From assembly GCF_003590945.1 (NCBI RefSeq), contig NZ_QYUK01000011.1:3256909-3320908 (forward strand): DNA of 64,000 bases, in the 5' to 3' direction. Both the position numbers and the translations under genes were made by a program. The notes under the pieces were generated by a model that was not told where the DNA came from, ran no database searches, and was given only the letters and a program-made list of their open reading frames with translations. Shown here in pieces: positions 44,584 to 54,590 of this stretch; within the stretch, counting starts at the first letter, position 1, and every line of letters starts with the position of its first letter. This DNA is from Oleomonas cavernae. GTDB taxonomy: Bacteria; Pseudomonadota; Alphaproteobacteria; Zavarziniales; Zavarziniaceae.

Positions 44584-45492
44584 CTAGTCGAGCGGCTGTT
44601 CGAGCAGCTTGAAGCCTCGGGGCAGCTTGGCACGGGTGGTGTCCAGGCGGCCTGAAACCAGGGGGATCTCCAGCCGGCTGGGCTTTTCCATCGGGTAATC
44701 GGCGATGATCCAGACCAGGAGCGGGTCGGCCGCCTTGTTGCCCGGCACCTCGACGACCGGCTTGGCCTCGCCGCCGGCCTTGAGCGCCCAGCCCATGACA
44801 TGCTCCAGCGCCGGCATGTCGTCGACCGTCCGCCCGGTGGCGACCGACTCCAGGCGCAGCCGCTGTACCGGCCTGCCGTCGCCCAGCAGGATCATCTGGG
44901 CCACGGTCTTGTTGTCCTCGCCCAGGATATCCACATCCAATTGCGCGCCGACGGTCAGCACCTCCACCGTCCAGGCTACCGTGTCGCGGCCGAACAGCCG
45001 GAGCACCGGGACCGGCACATTGTCCGAGCGTACCGACAGCATCTTGCCGGTCAGCAGATCCAAGCTGCGCAAGGTCCGAAATGAATCGCAGCAGCCATAG
45101 TTCTCGGCGATCACCGGTTCCTGCGCGAATTCCGGCACGGTGATCGCATCGGCTTCGACCGTCCATTGTGCCTTGACCGGCCCCAGGCCCGCTGCGGCGG
45201 CATCGCGGATGCTGAGCACACGTTGCGCCGTGGGCGGATAGCTGCTCTCGCTCGAATAGAGGTCGTGCAACTGGGTGGTTTCGACCTCGACCAGCAGATA
45301 GCGCTGGTCATCGGCACCGCCATAGTAGTAGGCGCGGTGGTAATCCCGGCTGACGGTCTGCATGCGCGGCCCGGTCTCGCCCACTGCCGGCACGATCGTC
45401 ACCGCCGTCTGGCCGTCCAGCCGGTTCGCGTCCTGCGCCCAGGCGGGGGCGGCCCCCGCCGCGATCAGGAGGCCGAGAGCGGCAAGGCGCAT
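44584..45492 (-). CDS. Secreted protein of unknown function (paralogue of the upstream gene)
   Basis: 302 residues with signal peptide MRLAALGLLIAAGAAPAWAQ. The best conserved block, shared with the neighbour at 45497, is ENYGCCDSFRTLRSLDLLTGKMLSVRSD, containing adjacent cysteines. The earlier block TVSRDYHRAYYYGGADDQRYLLVEVETTQ is also shared. No family recognised. It is probably periplasmic. It starts 4 bp after the stop of the paralogue. Confidence 0.6.
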   Translation of the reverse strand: MRLAALGLLIAAGAAPAWAQDANRLDGQTAVTIVPAVGETGPRMQTVSRDYHRAYYYGGADDQRYLLVEVETTQLHDLYSSESSYPPTAQRVLSIRDAAAAGLGPVKAQWTVEADAITVPEFAQEPVIAENYGCCDSFRTLRSLDLLTGKMLSVRSDNVPVPVLRLFGRDTVAWTVEVLTVGAQLDVDILGEDNKTVAQMILLGDGRPVQRLRLESVATGRTVDDMPALEHVMGWALKAGGEAKPVVEVPGNKAADPLLVWIIADYPMEKPSRLEIPLVSGRLDTTRAKLPRGFKLLEQPLD

Positions 45493-45496
45493 GAGG

Positions 45497-46372
45497 TTAC
45501 TCCACCTTGCGGTCGGCGGCGCTGATTCCGGCTGGCAGGGCAGCGTGTGCCACGTCCAGCTTCTCGCCGGTGAAGGGGATGGTGATCCGGGTCTTCTCGT
45601 CGAGCGTCCAGACCAGCGACATGGTCGAGGCTTCCTCCGGCTTCAGCACGAAGTGATCGGTCAAGGCGCCCTTGCCCGGGGTCACCCAGCCGATCTCGTT
45701 GGTCCAGTCCACCGGCGTGTTGGCGTCGCCGTCCTTGGCGGTGGCAAAGCGCAGGAGCACTTGCTGCACCGGCACGTCCTCGCGAATCAGGGTGATCAGG
45801 CCGAAAGCGGTCGGATCATTGCCCAGCATTTCCGTGCCCAGCGGCTCGACACCGCGGAACACTTCCACCCGCCAGCCCACGGCCGGGCTGCCGGTGCGCG
45901 TGAAGGTCGGCACCGCCAGGTCGCTGGAACGCACCGAGATCAGCCGGCCGGTGAGCAGGTCGTAAGAGCGCAGCGTATTGGACTGGACGCAGCAGCCCCA
46001 GTTTTCCACCACGGCCAAGGGCATGCGGTCGACCTTCACCGCATGGGCATCGACGCTCAGCCTGGTGGTAACCGGCCCGATGGCACCCGCGACCACTTCC
46101 CGCAGGCTGACCACCTGGCGGCCCGTCGGCACACCGTCGTCGCTGTCGATCAAGGCGTCCTGGCGCGTGGTTTCGGTCTCGATCACGAACCAGCGGGTCT
46201 TGCCATCCGGCACGTAGAGGTTCTCGAGTTCGAAAGACCGGCTGACCGACTTGAGGCTCGGGCTCTCGCCCGGGACGAGCTGTGCCGAGGCCGGCCCGCT
46301 GATCGAGGTCTCGGCAACCGCCGGCATTGCCGCCAGGCCCAAGAGCACGGCAGCAGCGAACACGACACGCAT
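45497..46372 (-). CDS. Secreted protein of unknown function (paralogue of the downstream gene)
   Basis: 291 residues with signal peptide MRVVFAAAVLLGLAAMPAVAE. It shares SVSRSFELENLYVPDGKTRWFVIETETTR and ENWGCCVQSNTLRSYDLLTGRLISVRSSD with the next gene, so the two arose by tandem duplication and then diverged substantially. The CC pair after Trp/Tyr-Gly is kept. Function unknown. Confidence 0.6.
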   Translation of the reverse strand: MRVVFAAAVLLGLAAMPAVAETSISGPASAQLVPGESPSLKSVSRSFELENLYVPDGKTRWFVIETETTRQDALIDSDDGVPTGRQVVSLREVVAGAIGPVTTRLSVDAHAVKVDRMPLAVVENWGCCVQSNTLRSYDLLTGRLISVRSSDLAVPTFTRTGSPAVGWRVEVFRGVEPLGTEMLGNDPTAFGLITLIREDVPVQQVLLRFATAKDGDANTPVDWTNEIGWVTPGKGALTDHFVLKPEEASTMSLVWTLDEKTRITIPFTGEKLDVAHAALPAGISAADRKVE

Positions 46373-46508
46373 GATATCCCCCCTCAGGCGGCCTTGCCGG
46401 CCAGTGCCGCCTTCGCGGCGGTGACCCCATCATTGAGCGGCGGCGCCAATTCTGCAACCGGTGGCAACGGCCTCGCCTCCGACGTCGCGGCAGGCTAGCC
46501 TGACCCGC

Positions 46509-47120
46509 ATGTCGACCGATGGGCCTCGCCTCAGCTTCTGGTTCGAGTTCGCCTCGACCTATTCCTATCTCGCCGCCGCGCGCATGGGCGCCGCCGCGCA
46601 CGCCGCGGGGATTGCGATCGATTGGCGGCCCTTTCTGCTGGGCCCGATCTTCGCCGACCAGGGCATGACCGACTCGCCCTTCAACCTGTTTGCGGCGAAG
46701 GGCGCCTACATGTGGCGCGACATGGCCCGCCTGGCCGGCGATCTCGGCCTGCCCTTCCAGCGCCCCAGCCAGTTCCCGCGCAACGGCCTGCTGGCCGCCC
46801 GGGTGGCGACCGCCGGGCTGGGCGAGGCTTGGGCGCCGGGCTTTGTCGTCGCGGTCTACCGGGCCAATTTCGGCGAAGACAAGGATATCGCCGACCCTGC
46901 CCTGCTGGCCGCCCTGGTCACCGCGGCCGGCGGCGACGGTACCGCGGCACTGGCAGCCGCGGCGACCCCGGCCGTGAAAGACCGCCTGCGCGCCTCGACA
47001 CAGGCGGCAAAGGCCCTGGGCATCTTCGGCGCGCCCTCGTTCACGACCCCGGACGGCGAGCTTTTCTGGGGCAACGACCGCCTGGAACAAGCCTTTGCCT
47101 GGGCGCGACGGGGATACTGA
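46509..47120 (+). CDS. 2-hydroxychromene-2-carboxylate isomerase-like protein (DsbA fold)
   Basis: 203 residues. LSFWFEFASTYSYLAAARM has the Ser-centred glutathione-binding N-terminal motif; WRPFLLGPIF and GIFGAPSFTTPDGELFWGNDRLEQ are typical of the HCCA isomerase/kappa GST group. It probably uses glutathione for isomerisation of an aromatic or other intermediate; the substrate is unknown. Start at ATG 46509. Confidence 0.83.
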   Translation: MSTDGPRLSFWFEFASTYSYLAAARMGAAAHAAGIAIDWRPFLLGPIFADQGMTDSPFNLFAAKGAYMWRDMARLAGDLGLPFQRPSQFPRNGLLAARVATAGLGEAWAPGFVVAVYRANFGEDKDIADPALLAALVTAAGGDGTAALAAAATPAVKDRLRASTQAAKALGIFGAPSFTTPDGELFWGNDRLEQAFAWARRGY

Positions 47121-47326
47121 ACAGCCAGCATTCCCCTGCGTCAAATCGGCTCATACCAAGGTCGAATGGTAGTCAAAGCAGAATCGGCTTCATATGGTTG
47201 CGTACCGATTGGCGATGCGATCTCTCCTCCGCCTTGACGATCGGAACGGCCGCAGCGCAACGTCGAATGATTTGCCCCGTGATGCTTATTTCACCCGGGC
47301 CTCTCGTTCACGCGGCCTTCACTTCA

Positions 47327-47371
47327 GGCCCGCCGTTCACCCTGGCCCTCGAACGGCGGGCCGATTTTTTT
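47327..47371 (+). terminator. Strong intrinsic terminator
   Basis: Perfect 12-bp arms GGCCCGCCGTTC / GAACGGCGGGCC with a 12-nt loop, then GA and seven T (47365-47371). It is the clearest Rho-independent terminator in the window. It ends either the isomerase transcript (stop 207 bp upstream) or a separate small RNA encoded in 47121-47371, in which I see no convincing gene. Confidence 0.8.
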
Positions 47372-47406
47372 CCGGATAGCCTCGAAATCGCTTGGCCCTA
47401 GAGTAC

Positions 47407-47730
47407 CTATGGCTTTGGCGTCACGAGCCTGATCTCGCCCTTTTCATCCAGTTCGGCATAAGCGTGCCCCTCCGCCTCGAAGACCTCGGCGAGGTTGAGT
47501 GCTGCGCGCCGCTCAGCAATCACTTCCGCCCAGGCGGTACGCACGATCGCCTGCTCGGGCACGTTCAGGGCATCGTAGTTCGCCTGGCCCCGCAAGACGG
47601 CTTGGACCTGGGACAAGGACACGTCGGGGCTGCTTTGTTCGGCGACGTTGCGACTCATCAAGCGGGCTTCGTCGCGCGCCGCAGCGTCGATCTCGCTGTC
47701 CAATTGAACCAGTGTCGATGCCGTCGCCAT
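47407..47730 (-). CDS. ParD-like antitoxin family protein, orphan
   Basis: 107 residues. The N terminus STLVQLDSEIDAAARDEARLMSRNVAEQ resembles the ribbon-helix-helix start of ParD_like (PF11903) antitoxins, and the C terminus (AYAELDEKGEIRLVTPKP) suits that family. The linking segment normally containing E-x-W-A-R-x-G appears to be missing between AEQ and SSPDVSL. No toxin gene is adjacent. It could be a solitary regulator or relic. Confidence 0.5.
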   Translation of the reverse strand: MATASTLVQLDSEIDAAARDEARLMSRNVAEQSSPDVSLSQVQAVLRGQANYDALNVPEQAIVRTAWAEVIAERRAALNLAEVFEAEGHAYAELDEKGEIRLVTPKP

Positions 47731-47890
47731 CGGGTCTCTGCGTCATCTGCAGCGAAATGCTATTCCCCTCGCCTGCCCGGCGGCAAGCCCCCTCCATGTC
47801 GGATTCGTACAACGCTTCGGACGCTTGTATTCTCGCGACACTCATGTCGGCGGATGACAATCACCTATCGTCGCGGCGGGACCCGGCACC

Positions 47891-49144
47891 ATGCAGAAAT
47901 TCTCCGGCTTCAATCTCTTCGCCAAGGCGCTGGGCGGTCATCAGGACTGGCAGGCGCAGTGGCGCTCGCCCGAGCCCAAGGCGGCTTACGATGTCATCAT
48001 CATCGGCGGTGGCGGCCACGGCCTGGCGACGGCCTATTACCTGGCCAAGGAGCACGGCATCCGCAATGTCGCGATCCTGGAAAAGGGCTGGATCGGCGGC
48101 GGCAATACCGGACGCAACACCACCATCATCCGCTCCAACTACCTGTTCGACGAAAGCGCCGCGCTTTATGACCACGCGGTCAAGCTGTGGGAAGGCCTGT
48201 CGCAGGAACTGAACTACAACGTCATGTTCTCGCAGCGCGGCGTGATGATGCTGGCGCACACGGTCCACGATGTTCAATCGTTCAAGCGCCATGTCCATGC
48301 CAACCGGTTGAACGGCGTCGACAATGAATGGCTGACGGCGGAGCAGGCCAAGGAATTCTGCCCGCCCCTGAACATCAGCCCGAACACCCGCTATCCCGTG
48401 GTCGGCGCCGCCCTGCAGCGCCGCGCCGGCGTCGCCCGCCACGATGCGGTCGCCTGGGGCTATGCCCGCGGGGCCGATGCCCTGGGCGTCGACATCATCC
48501 AGAACTGCGAGGTCACCGCCATCCGCCGGGATGCGAGCGGCGCGGTGTCAGGCGTCGAGACGACCCGGGGCACGATCGCTACCAGGAAGATCGGCGTGGT
48601 CACGGCGGGCAGCACCAGCCTGCTGATGTCGATGGCCGACGTGCGCATGCCGCTGGAAAGCTATCCGCTCCAGGCCCTGGTGTCGGAACCGGTGAAGCCG
48701 GTGTTCCCCTGCGTGGTCATGTCCAACACGATCCACGCCTATATCAGCCAATCGGACAAGGGCGAGATGGTGATCGGCGCCGGCACCGACGCCTATGTCT
48801 CCTACAGCCAGACCGGCGGGCTGCACATCGCCACCCACACCCTGGATGCGATCTGCGAACTGGTGCCGATGTTCCGGCGCCTGCGCATGCTGCGCAACTG
48901 GGGTGGCATCGTCGATGTGACGCCCGACCGCTCGCCCATCCTCGGCGGCACCCCGGTCCCCGGCCTCTATGTCAACTGCGGCTGGGGCACCGGCGGATTC
49001 AAGGCGACGCCCGGCTCCGGCAATGTCTTTGCCTGGCACATCGCCAAGGGCGAGCCGCACAGGATCAATGCCCCCTTCACCCTGGACCGCTTCCGCGACG
49101 GCCTGATGATCGACGAGGCCGCCGCCGCGGCCGTCGCCCACTGA
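47891..49144 (+). CDS. soxB: Sarcosine oxidase, heterotetrameric type, beta subunit
   Basis: 417 residues. FAD-binding motif [41 protein letters not shown]; and the [14 protein letters not shown] segment whose His (about 184) matches the covalent FMN attachment site of the family. C-terminal [14 protein letters not shown] closes the FAD site. It oxidises sarcosine to glycine, releasing formaldehyde or 5,10-methylene-THF and hydrogen peroxide. First gene of soxBDAG. Confidence 0.95.
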   Translation: MQKFSGFNLFAKALGGHQDWQAQWRSPEPKAAYDVIIIGGGGHGLATAYYLAKEHGIRNVAILEKGWIGGGNTGRNTTIIRSNYLFDESAALYDHAVKLWEGLSQELNYNVMFSQRGVMMLAHTVHDVQSFKRHVHANRLNGVDNEWLTAEQAKEFCPPLNISPNTRYPVVGAALQRRAGVARHDAVAWGYARGADALGVDIIQNCEVTAIRRDASGAVSGVETTRGTIATRKIGVVTAGSTSLLMSMADVRMPLESYPLQALVSEPVKPVFPCVVMSNTIHAYISQSDKGEMVIGAGTDAYVSYSQTGGLHIATHTLDAICELVPMFRRLRMLRNWGGIVDVTPDRSPILGGTPVPGLYVNCGWGTGGFKATPGSGNVFAWHIAKGEPHRINAPFTLDRFRDGLMIDEAAAAAVAH

Positions 49145-49157
49145 GAAGGCGCCGACC

Positions 49158-49460
49158 ATGCTCCTGATCCGTTGCCCCTACTGCGGCGAACGCCCCGAGA
49201 CCGAATTCCGCTATGGCGGCGAGGCGCATATCGCCCGTCCGGCCGACCCATCGGCACTCGACGACGAGGCCTGGGCCGACTTCCTCTACAAGCGCACCAA
49301 CCCGCGTGGGCTACATGTCGAACGCTGGCGCCATATCCATGGCTGCGCGCAATTCTTCAATGCCGTGCGCCACACCGTCTCGGACGCCTTCGTCGTGATT
49401 TATAAAAAGGACGATCCGCGCCCCGATCTGAGCCAACTCATCCCGGGAGGTGGCAAATGA
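49158..49460 (+). CDS. soxD: Sarcosine oxidase delta subunit
   Basis: 100 residues. The zinc-binding CPYCGERPETEF N terminus, YKRTNPRGLHVERWRHIHGCAQFFNAVRHT and IYKKDD complete the family pattern (Cys-Cys-His-Cys type site). It stabilises the complex. It is 13 bp after soxB and overlaps soxA by ATGA. Confidence 0.95.
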   Translation: MLLIRCPYCGERPETEFRYGGEAHIARPADPSALDDEAWADFLYKRTNPRGLHVERWRHIHGCAQFFNAVRHTVSDAFVVIYKKDDPRPDLSQLIPGGGK

Positions 49461-52456
49461 GCGCCTTCCGTCTGGGCGGCGGGGGCCGCATCGACCGCAC
49501 CAAGCCGATCAACTTCAGCTTCGACGGCAAGGCCTACCAGGGCTATGCCGGCGATACCCTGGCCTCGGCCCTGATCGCCAACGGCGTCCACCTGATCGGC
49601 CGCTCGTTCAAGTACCACCGGCCGCGCGGCATCATGAGTGCGGGCTCGGACGAGGCCAATGCCCTGGTCGGCGTCGGCCGCGATCAAGCGCATTACACGC
49701 CCAACCTGCGCGCCACCCAGGTCGAACTCTACGAGGGCCTGGTGGCGGAGAGCCAGAACCGCTGGCCGTCGCTGGCCTTCGATGCCGGCGCGGTGAACGA
49801 CCTGCTCTCGCCCTTCTTCCCCTCGGGCTTCTACTACAAGACCTTCATGTGGCCGGCGGGGGCCTGGAAGCGCCTGTACGAGCCCAAGATCCGCGCCATG
49901 GCCGGCCTGGGCAAGGCGCCCACCGCCGCCGATGCCGACCGCTACACCCAGCGTTACGCCCATGCCGATGTCCTGATCGTCGGTTCAGGCCCGGCCGGCC
50001 TGGCCGCGGCCCTGGCGGCCAGCGATTCCGGCGCCCGGGTCATGCTGTGCGACGAACAGGCGGAATTCGGCGGCTCCCTGCTGGGCGACGATCAGTCGTC
50101 GATCGACGGCAAGCCCGCTGCCCAATGGCTGGCCGATGTCCTGGCGACCCTGGCGGCGCGCGAGAATGTCACCCTGCTGTCGCGCACCACCGCCTTCGGC
50201 TTCTACGGTCACAATTTCTTAGGCCTCGCGGAGCGTGTAACCGACCATCTGGCCAAGGCCGATCCGCGCCTGCCGCGCGAGCGGCTGTGGCAGGTCCGCG
50301 CCAGGCAGGTGGTGTTCGCCGCGGGCGCGATCGAGCGCCCGCTGGTGTTCCCCGAGAACGACCGCCCGGGCGTGATGCTGGCCGATGCCGCCCGGCTCTA
50401 TGCCACCCGCTATGGGGCAAAGCCCGGCCGGCGCGCGGTGATCGCCACCGCCGCCGACGAGGCCTACCGCGCCGCCCTGGCCCTCCATGCCGTGGGCGTC
50501 GAGATCGCCGCCATCGTCGACCTGCGGCCGAAGGTGGAAGGGCCGCTGCCCGACGCAGCTCGCGCCGCCGGCCTGAAGATCCTCACCGGTCACGTTGTCG
50601 TCGGAACCCGGGGCCGCCTGCGCGTCTCGTCGGTCGATATCGCCCCGGTGAGCGGCGATACGGTCGGCAAGTCGTCCCGCCTCGCCTGCGACCTAGTTGC
50701 CATGTCCGGCGGTTTCACGCCGTCGCTGCACCTGTTCTCGCAATCGCGCGGCAAGCTCAAATACGACCCGCTGACCCAGAGCTATCTGCCCGGCACCTCC
50801 GCCGCGGCGGAGCGCTCGGCCGGCGCCTGCCGCGGCATCTTCTCGCTTTCCAGCGTGCTCGCCGACGGCCATGCGGCTGGCAGCGAGGCAGCGCAGAAGG
50901 CGGGCTTTGCCCCCAAAGGCCTGCGTTCCTTCGCGGCCTCGGCGCTCGATGCCGGGGCCGGCGGTTTCGTCGGTGCCGTGCCGCATGCCCGCAACCCGGC
51001 CACGGTGAAGGCCTTCGTCGATTTCCAGAATGACGTCACCGCCAAGGACATCAAGCTCGCCACCCGCGAGGGCTTCAAGTCGATCGAGCACATCAAGCGT
51101 TACACCACCACCGGCATGGCGACCGACCAGGGCAAGACCTCGAACATGAATGCCCTCGGCATCGTCTCGAAGGCCCTGGACAAGCCGATCCCGGAAATCG
51201 GCCTCACCACCTTCCGCCCGCCCTATACGCCCACCACCTTCGGCACCTTCGCCGGCCTCTCGCGCGGCGACCTGTTCGATCCGGTGCGCACCACGCCGAT
51301 CCACGACTGGGCGGTGGAACAGGGCGCGGTGTTCGAGGATGTCGCCCTGTGGAAGCGCGCGCGCTTCTTCCCCCGTGGCGGCGAAGACATGCACGCGGCG
51401 GTGAACCGCGAATGCGTCGCCGTGCGCGCCGGTGTCGGCATTTTCGACGCGACCACCCTGGGCAAGATCGAAGTGGTCGGCCCGGATGCGGCCGAATTCA
51501 TGAACCGCATGTACACCAACGCCTGGCTGAAGTTGGAAGTCGGCCGTTGCCGCTACGGCGCCATGCTGCGGGAAGATGGTTTCGTGCTGGACGATGGTGT
51601 CGTCGGCCGGATGGCCACCGACCGCTTCCACGTCACCACCACCACGGGCGGCGCGCCACGCGTGCTGAACATGATGGAGGATTACCTCCAGACCGAATGG
51701 CCGGACCTCAATGTCTGGCTGACCTCGACCACCGAGGAATGGGCGGTGATCGCCCTCCAGGGCCCCAATGCCCGCAAGGTGATCGAGCCCCTGGTCGAGG
51801 GCATCGACCTGTCCCCCGCCGCCATGCCGCACATGAGCGTGCGCGAGGGCAGGATCTTAGGGGTTCCCACCCGCCTGTTCCGGGTCTCCTTCACCGGCGA
51901 ACTGGGCTTCGAGATCAACGTGCCCGCCAGCTACGGCCGGGCCGTGTGGGAAGCGGTCTACGAGGCCGGCAAGGCCCATGGCATCACCCCCTACGGCACC
52001 GAGACGATGCACGTCCTGCGCGCCGAGAAAGGTTACATCATCATCGGCCAGGAGACCGACGGCACCGCCGGGCCGGACGATGTCGGCCTGGGCTGGGCCG
52101 TGGGCAAGACCAAGAAGGATTTCGTCGGCAAGCGCTCGCTCGCCCGGCCCGAAATGTCCAACCCCAACCGCAAGCAACTGGTCGGCCTGCTGAGCCTCGA
52201 CGACAAGGCCGTGCTGGAGGAAGGCGCGCAGATCGTCGCCGATCCCGCGCAAGCCATCCCCATGACCATGATCGGCCATGTCACCTCGTCCTATTGGAGC
52301 GCGGCGCTGGGCCACCCCATCGCGCTGGCCATGGTCGCCGGCGGCCGCGCTCGCATGGGCGAGGTGCTGCATGTCCCCATGCCGGGCGGGACCATCGCGG
52401 TCAAGGTGACCGAGCCGGTCTTCTATGATCCCAAGGGAGTGCGCCTCGATGGCTGA
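49457..52456 (+). CDS. soxA: Sarcosine oxidase alpha subunit
   Basis: 999 residues. N-terminal Fer2-like domain without iron cysteines (INFSFDGKAYQGYAGDTLASALIANG), then an NAD-binding pyridine nucleotide-disulfide oxidoreductase domain (DVLIVGSGPAGLAAALAASDSG, about 173-195; a second dinucleotide region near AVIATAADEAYRAALAL), and a C-terminal folate-binding GCV_T domain from about residue 610 (GVGIFDATTLGKIEVVGPDA, SFTGELGFEINVPASYG, GTETMHVLRAEKGYIIIGQETDGT). Two TTA-GG Leu-Gly codon pairs (50219, 51857) occur. Confidence 0.95.
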   Translation: MSAFRLGGGGRIDRTKPINFSFDGKAYQGYAGDTLASALIANGVHLIGRSFKYHRPRGIMSAGSDEANALVGVGRDQAHYTPNLRATQVELYEGLVAESQNRWPSLAFDAGAVNDLLSPFFPSGFYYKTFMWPAGAWKRLYEPKIRAMAGLGKAPTAADADRYTQRYAHADVLIVGSGPAGLAAALAASDSGARVMLCDEQAEFGGSLLGDDQSSIDGKPAAQWLADVLATLAARENVTLLSRTTAFGFYGHNFLGLAERVTDHLAKADPRLPRERLWQVRARQVVFAAGAIERPLVFPENDRPGVMLADAARLYATRYGAKPGRRAVIATAADEAYRAALALHAVGVEIAAIVDLRPKVEGPLPDAARAAGLKILTGHVVVGTRGRLRVSSVDIAPVSGDTVGKSSRLACDLVAMSGGFTPSLHLFSQSRGKLKYDPLTQSYLPGTSAAAERSAGACRGIFSLSSVLADGHAAGSEAAQKAGFAPKGLRSFAASALDAGAGGFVGAVPHARNPATVKAFVDFQNDVTAKDIKLATREGFKSIEHIKRYTTTGMATDQGKTSNMNALGIVSKALDKPIPEIGLTTFRPPYTPTTFGTFAGLSRGDLFDPVRTTPIHDWAVEQGAVFEDVALWKRARFFPRGGEDMHAAVNRECVAVRAGVGIFDATTLGKIEVVGPDAAEFMNRMYTNAWLKLEVGRCRYGAMLREDGFVLDDGVVGRMATDRFHVTTTTGGAPRVLNMMEDYLQTEWPDLNVWLTSTTEEWAVIALQGPNARKVIEPLVEGIDLSPAAMPHMSVREGRILGVPTRLFRVSFTGELGFEINVPASYGRAVWEAVYEAGKAHGITPYGTETMHVLRAEKGYIIIGQETDGTAGPDDVGLGWAVGKTKKDFVGKRSLARPEMSNPNRKQLVGLLSLDDKAVLEEGAQIVADPAQAIPMTMIGHVTSSYWSAALGHPIALAMVAGGRARMGEVLHVPMPGGTIAVKVTEPVFYDPKGVRLDG

Positions 52457-53015
52457 TACCGCCCTGCGCCGCCTGGGCGCCTTCGACCCCCTGGCCGCGG
52501 CGGCCAAGGCGGCCCCGGTTGCCGAGATGACCCCGCTGCCCCCGACTGCCGCCTTCATCCTGCGCGCCAAGGCGAGCGCGATCGAGGCGGCGGGCGCTGC
52601 TTTCGGCGCCGCCCTGCCGACTGCCGCTTACGGTGTCGCCGGCAATGGCGAGCGCCATGCCCTGTGGCTGGGCCCCGACGAATGGCTGCTGCTGGCGCCC
52701 GAGGCGGAAGGGCCGACTATTACCGCCGCCTTCGCGCTGGTCGACACGCCCCATTCGCTTGTCGCCGTGGGAGAGCGTACCGTGGCCCTGGAGATCGCCG
52801 GCCCGAAGGCGCAGGCCGTCCTGAATGCCGGTTGCCCGCTGGACCTGCACCTGCGGCACTTTCCGGTGGGGGCCTGCACCCGCACCCTGTTCGGCAAGGC
52901 CGAGATCATCCTGTGGCGCCTGGAGGCGACGCGGTTCTACGTCGGCACCTGGCGCTCCTTCGCTGCCTATGTCTGGGGCCTGATGACCCAGGCCCGCCTC
53001 GAACACGAAACGTAA
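52449..53015 (+). CDS. soxG: Sarcosine oxidase gamma subunit
   Basis: 188 residues. ATG 52449 overlaps the soxA stop by 8 bp. LWLGPDEWLLLAPE, VDTPHSLVAVGERTVALEIAGPKAQAVLNAGCPLDLHLRHFPVGACTRTLFGKAEIILWR and FYVGTWRSFAAYVWGLM are typical SoxG sequence. It is a structural subunit of the sarcosine oxidase tetramer. Confidence 0.94.
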   Translation: MADTALRRLGAFDPLAAAAKAAPVAEMTPLPPTAAFILRAKASAIEAAGAAFGAALPTAAYGVAGNGERHALWLGPDEWLLLAPEAEGPTITAAFALVDTPHSLVAVGERTVALEIAGPKAQAVLNAGCPLDLHLRHFPVGACTRTLFGKAEIILWRLEATRFYVGTWRSFAAYVWGLMTQARLEHET

Positions 53016-53033
53016 GAGGCAAGGGAGACGGCA

Positions 53034-54401
<1,368 letters not shown>

Positions 54402-54411
54402 GTGGTATGAT

Positions 54412-54435
54412 GCCCACCCCGACGGCGGGGTGGGC
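54412..54435 (+). terminator. Hairpin after sdaA
   Basis: Arms GCCCACCCC / GGGGTGGGC with a 6-nt loop, 10 bp after the sdaA stop, followed by CTTGG rather than a T tract. A likely end of the soxBDAG-sdaA transcript. Confidence 0.55.
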
Positions 54436-54451
54436 CTTGGAATGGCATCGT

Positions 54452-54562
54452 GCGTCCTTCGAGACGCCGCTCTTCGCGCGGCTCCTCAGGATGAGGCAAG
54501 TCTTTTTGCCATAAAGATTTTCCTCATCCTGAGGAGGCCCGTAGGGCCGTCTCGAAGGACGC
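54452..54562. repeat. 111-bp palindromic repeat, family C
   Basis: Outer arms GCGTCCTTCGAGACG / CGTCTCGAAGGACGC and inner arms CTCCTCAGGATGAGG / CCTCATCCTGAGGAG, with a short AT-rich loop (TTTTTGCCATAAAGATTTT). This is the pattern of a repeat common in alphaproteobacterial intergenic regions. Only one copy lies in the window, between sdaA and the first regulator. Confidence 0.75.
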
Positions 54563-54590
54563 AGGTCGCCGATGCAGGCGAGGGTTGACG

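Noticed and set aside
46385-46495. C-terminus-like minus-strand reading frame ending in AALAGKAA
   Set aside because: It runs about 36 codons after an in-frame stop without any start codon or ribosome site, and it overlaps no recognisable domain.
47194-47379. 61-codon plus-strand ORF
   Set aside because: It reads through the strong intrinsic terminator at 47327-47371 and has no ribosome site or family features.
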